Shown one piece after another: positions 16,288 to 16,753 of a stretch of DNA of 16,753 bases. Under the pieces are notes generated by a model that worked only from the letters and a program-made list of their open reading frames with translations, was not told the DNA's origin and did no database searches. The DNA comes from Caulobacter sp. B11. GTDB lineage: Bacteria; Pseudomonadota; Alphaproteobacteria; Caulobacterales; Caulobacteraceae. The translations under genes and the position numbers were made by a program. The stretch is from positions 1 to 16,753 of the forward strand of contig NZ_PEGG01000006.1 of the NCBI RefSeq assembly GCF_002737765.1, written 5' to 3'. Every line of letters begins with the position of its first letter. Position 1 is the first letter of the stretch.

Positions 16288-16753
16288 ATGGCCGTCGCCG
16301 CGCGCATCAAACCCACTGAGCTGTTCACCCCCGCCGAATGGGCTCCGCTCTCGGCGCGCTCGGGCTGGATGGGGATTGCCCTCGTCGCCCACGCCTGGAT
16401 CGTCATCGTCGCGGCCGGCGCGCTGTTCGTCGCCTGGCCCAATCCGCTGACCTACCTCATCGCCGTGATGCTGATCGGCGCGCGGCAACTGGGCTTGGCG
16501 ATCCTGATGCATGAGGCCGCCCATGGCGGGCTGCATCCCAACCTCAAGATCAATGACTTCCTCGGCGAATGGCTGTGCGCCGCGCCGACTGGGGCCAGCC
16601 TGGCCAAGTACCGGCCCTATCACCTGACCCACCACAAATACGCCCAGCAGGCCGAGGATCCCGACCTGGTCCTGTCGGCGCCCTTCCCGACCACCCGCGC
16701 CTCGCTGCGCCGCAAGATCGTGCGCGACCTGACCGGCCAGACCTTCTTCAAGC
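16288..16753 (+). CDS. Fatty acid desaturase family protein, N-terminal part
   Basis: Integral membrane di-iron enzyme; only the first 155 residues are in the window. After a polar start (MAVAARIKPTELFTPAEW), hydrophobic segments cover about 27-50 and 54-73. The first histidine box HEAAH (75-79) and the second HLTHH (112-116) are intact, with HHKYAQQAEDPDL after it; the third box would lie beyond the right edge. Substrate cannot be set from this part; acyl lipids, sphingolipid-type chains or carotenoids are all possible in this superfamily. ATG 16288 is the start that opens the frame; an ATG at 16277 is out of frame. No strong ribosome site is visible. It is divergent from the LprI-like gene, with 69 bases between starts. 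Confidence 0.88.
   Translation, partial: MAVAARIKPTELFTPAEWAPLSARSGWMGIALVAHAWIVIVAAGALFVAWPNPLTYLIAVMLIGARQLGLAILMHEAAHGGLHPNLKINDFLGEWLCAAPTGASLAKYRPYHLTHHKYAQQAEDPDLVLSAPFPTTRASLRRKIVRDLTGQTFFK

Noticed and set aside
16219..16635. N-terminal extension of the LprI-like protein
   Set aside because: It is the reverse complement of the desaturase gene, and the internal ATG at 16218 has a ribosome site and signal peptide.

Overview
The window looks like chromosome from a high-GC alphaproteobacterium of the Caulobacteraceae (Caulobacter/Phenylobacterium type). Three things support this: the gene order pstC-pstA-pstB-phoU-phoB, a TonB-dependent receptor with the plug motif VALKYGYRADQKVV, and several families of palindromic intergenic repeats. 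The placement is inferred from protein style and gene order, not from a database search.

Layout. (1) 1-1975, minus: a TonB-dependent receptor that runs off the left edge and is broken by several one-base shifts. (2) 1976-2256: divergent control region with a PhoB box of three 11-bp repeats. (3) 2257-7304, plus: the phosphate operon pstC-pstA-pstB-phoU-phoB, with tight spacing; pstC carries one frameshift. (4) 7437-8015: a lower-GC orphan gene for a small membrane protein. (5) 8016-9434: about 1.4 kb without a convincing protein gene, filled with interspersed palindromes, a minus-strand terminator with no evident gene, and a structured purD leader. (6) 9435-10709: purD, followed by another paired-hairpin repeat. 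(7) 10892-13282: a two-gene unit of an acyl-CoA-dehydrogenase-associated (APH-type) kinase and a secreted COG1228-type amidohydrolase with one frameshift. (8) 13325-14764, minus: a monofunctional catalase with an OxyR-type site upstream. (9) 14921-15847: ubiA. (10) 15844-16218, minus: a small secreted LprI/DUF1311 protein. (11) 16288-end: the N-terminal part of a fatty acid desaturase.

How it fits together. PstC and PstA are the membrane channel and PstB the ATPase of the high-affinity phosphate transporter. PhoU links transporter state to the PhoR/PhoB two-component system, and PhoB would act back on the PhoB box ahead of pstC. The phosphate-binding protein PstS and the sensor kinase PhoR are not in this window. 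The remaining genes are unrelated housekeeping or stress functions: purine synthesis, peptide or amide hydrolysis, peroxide removal, ubiquinone synthesis and lipid desaturation.

Reading-frame quality matters here. At least six single-base shifts (four in the receptor, one in pstC, one in the amidohydrolase) lie in G/C runs or GC-rich stretches, and the conserved protein resumes at once in another frame. I think uncorrected sequencing errors are the likeliest cause, although the cluster in the receptor could be real decay. I saw no CRISPR array, tRNA, rRNA, transposase or prophage gene. I did not find a clearly new biological system. The best candidates for a second look are the unexplained structured DNA at 8963-9434 and the repeat-dense island beside it.
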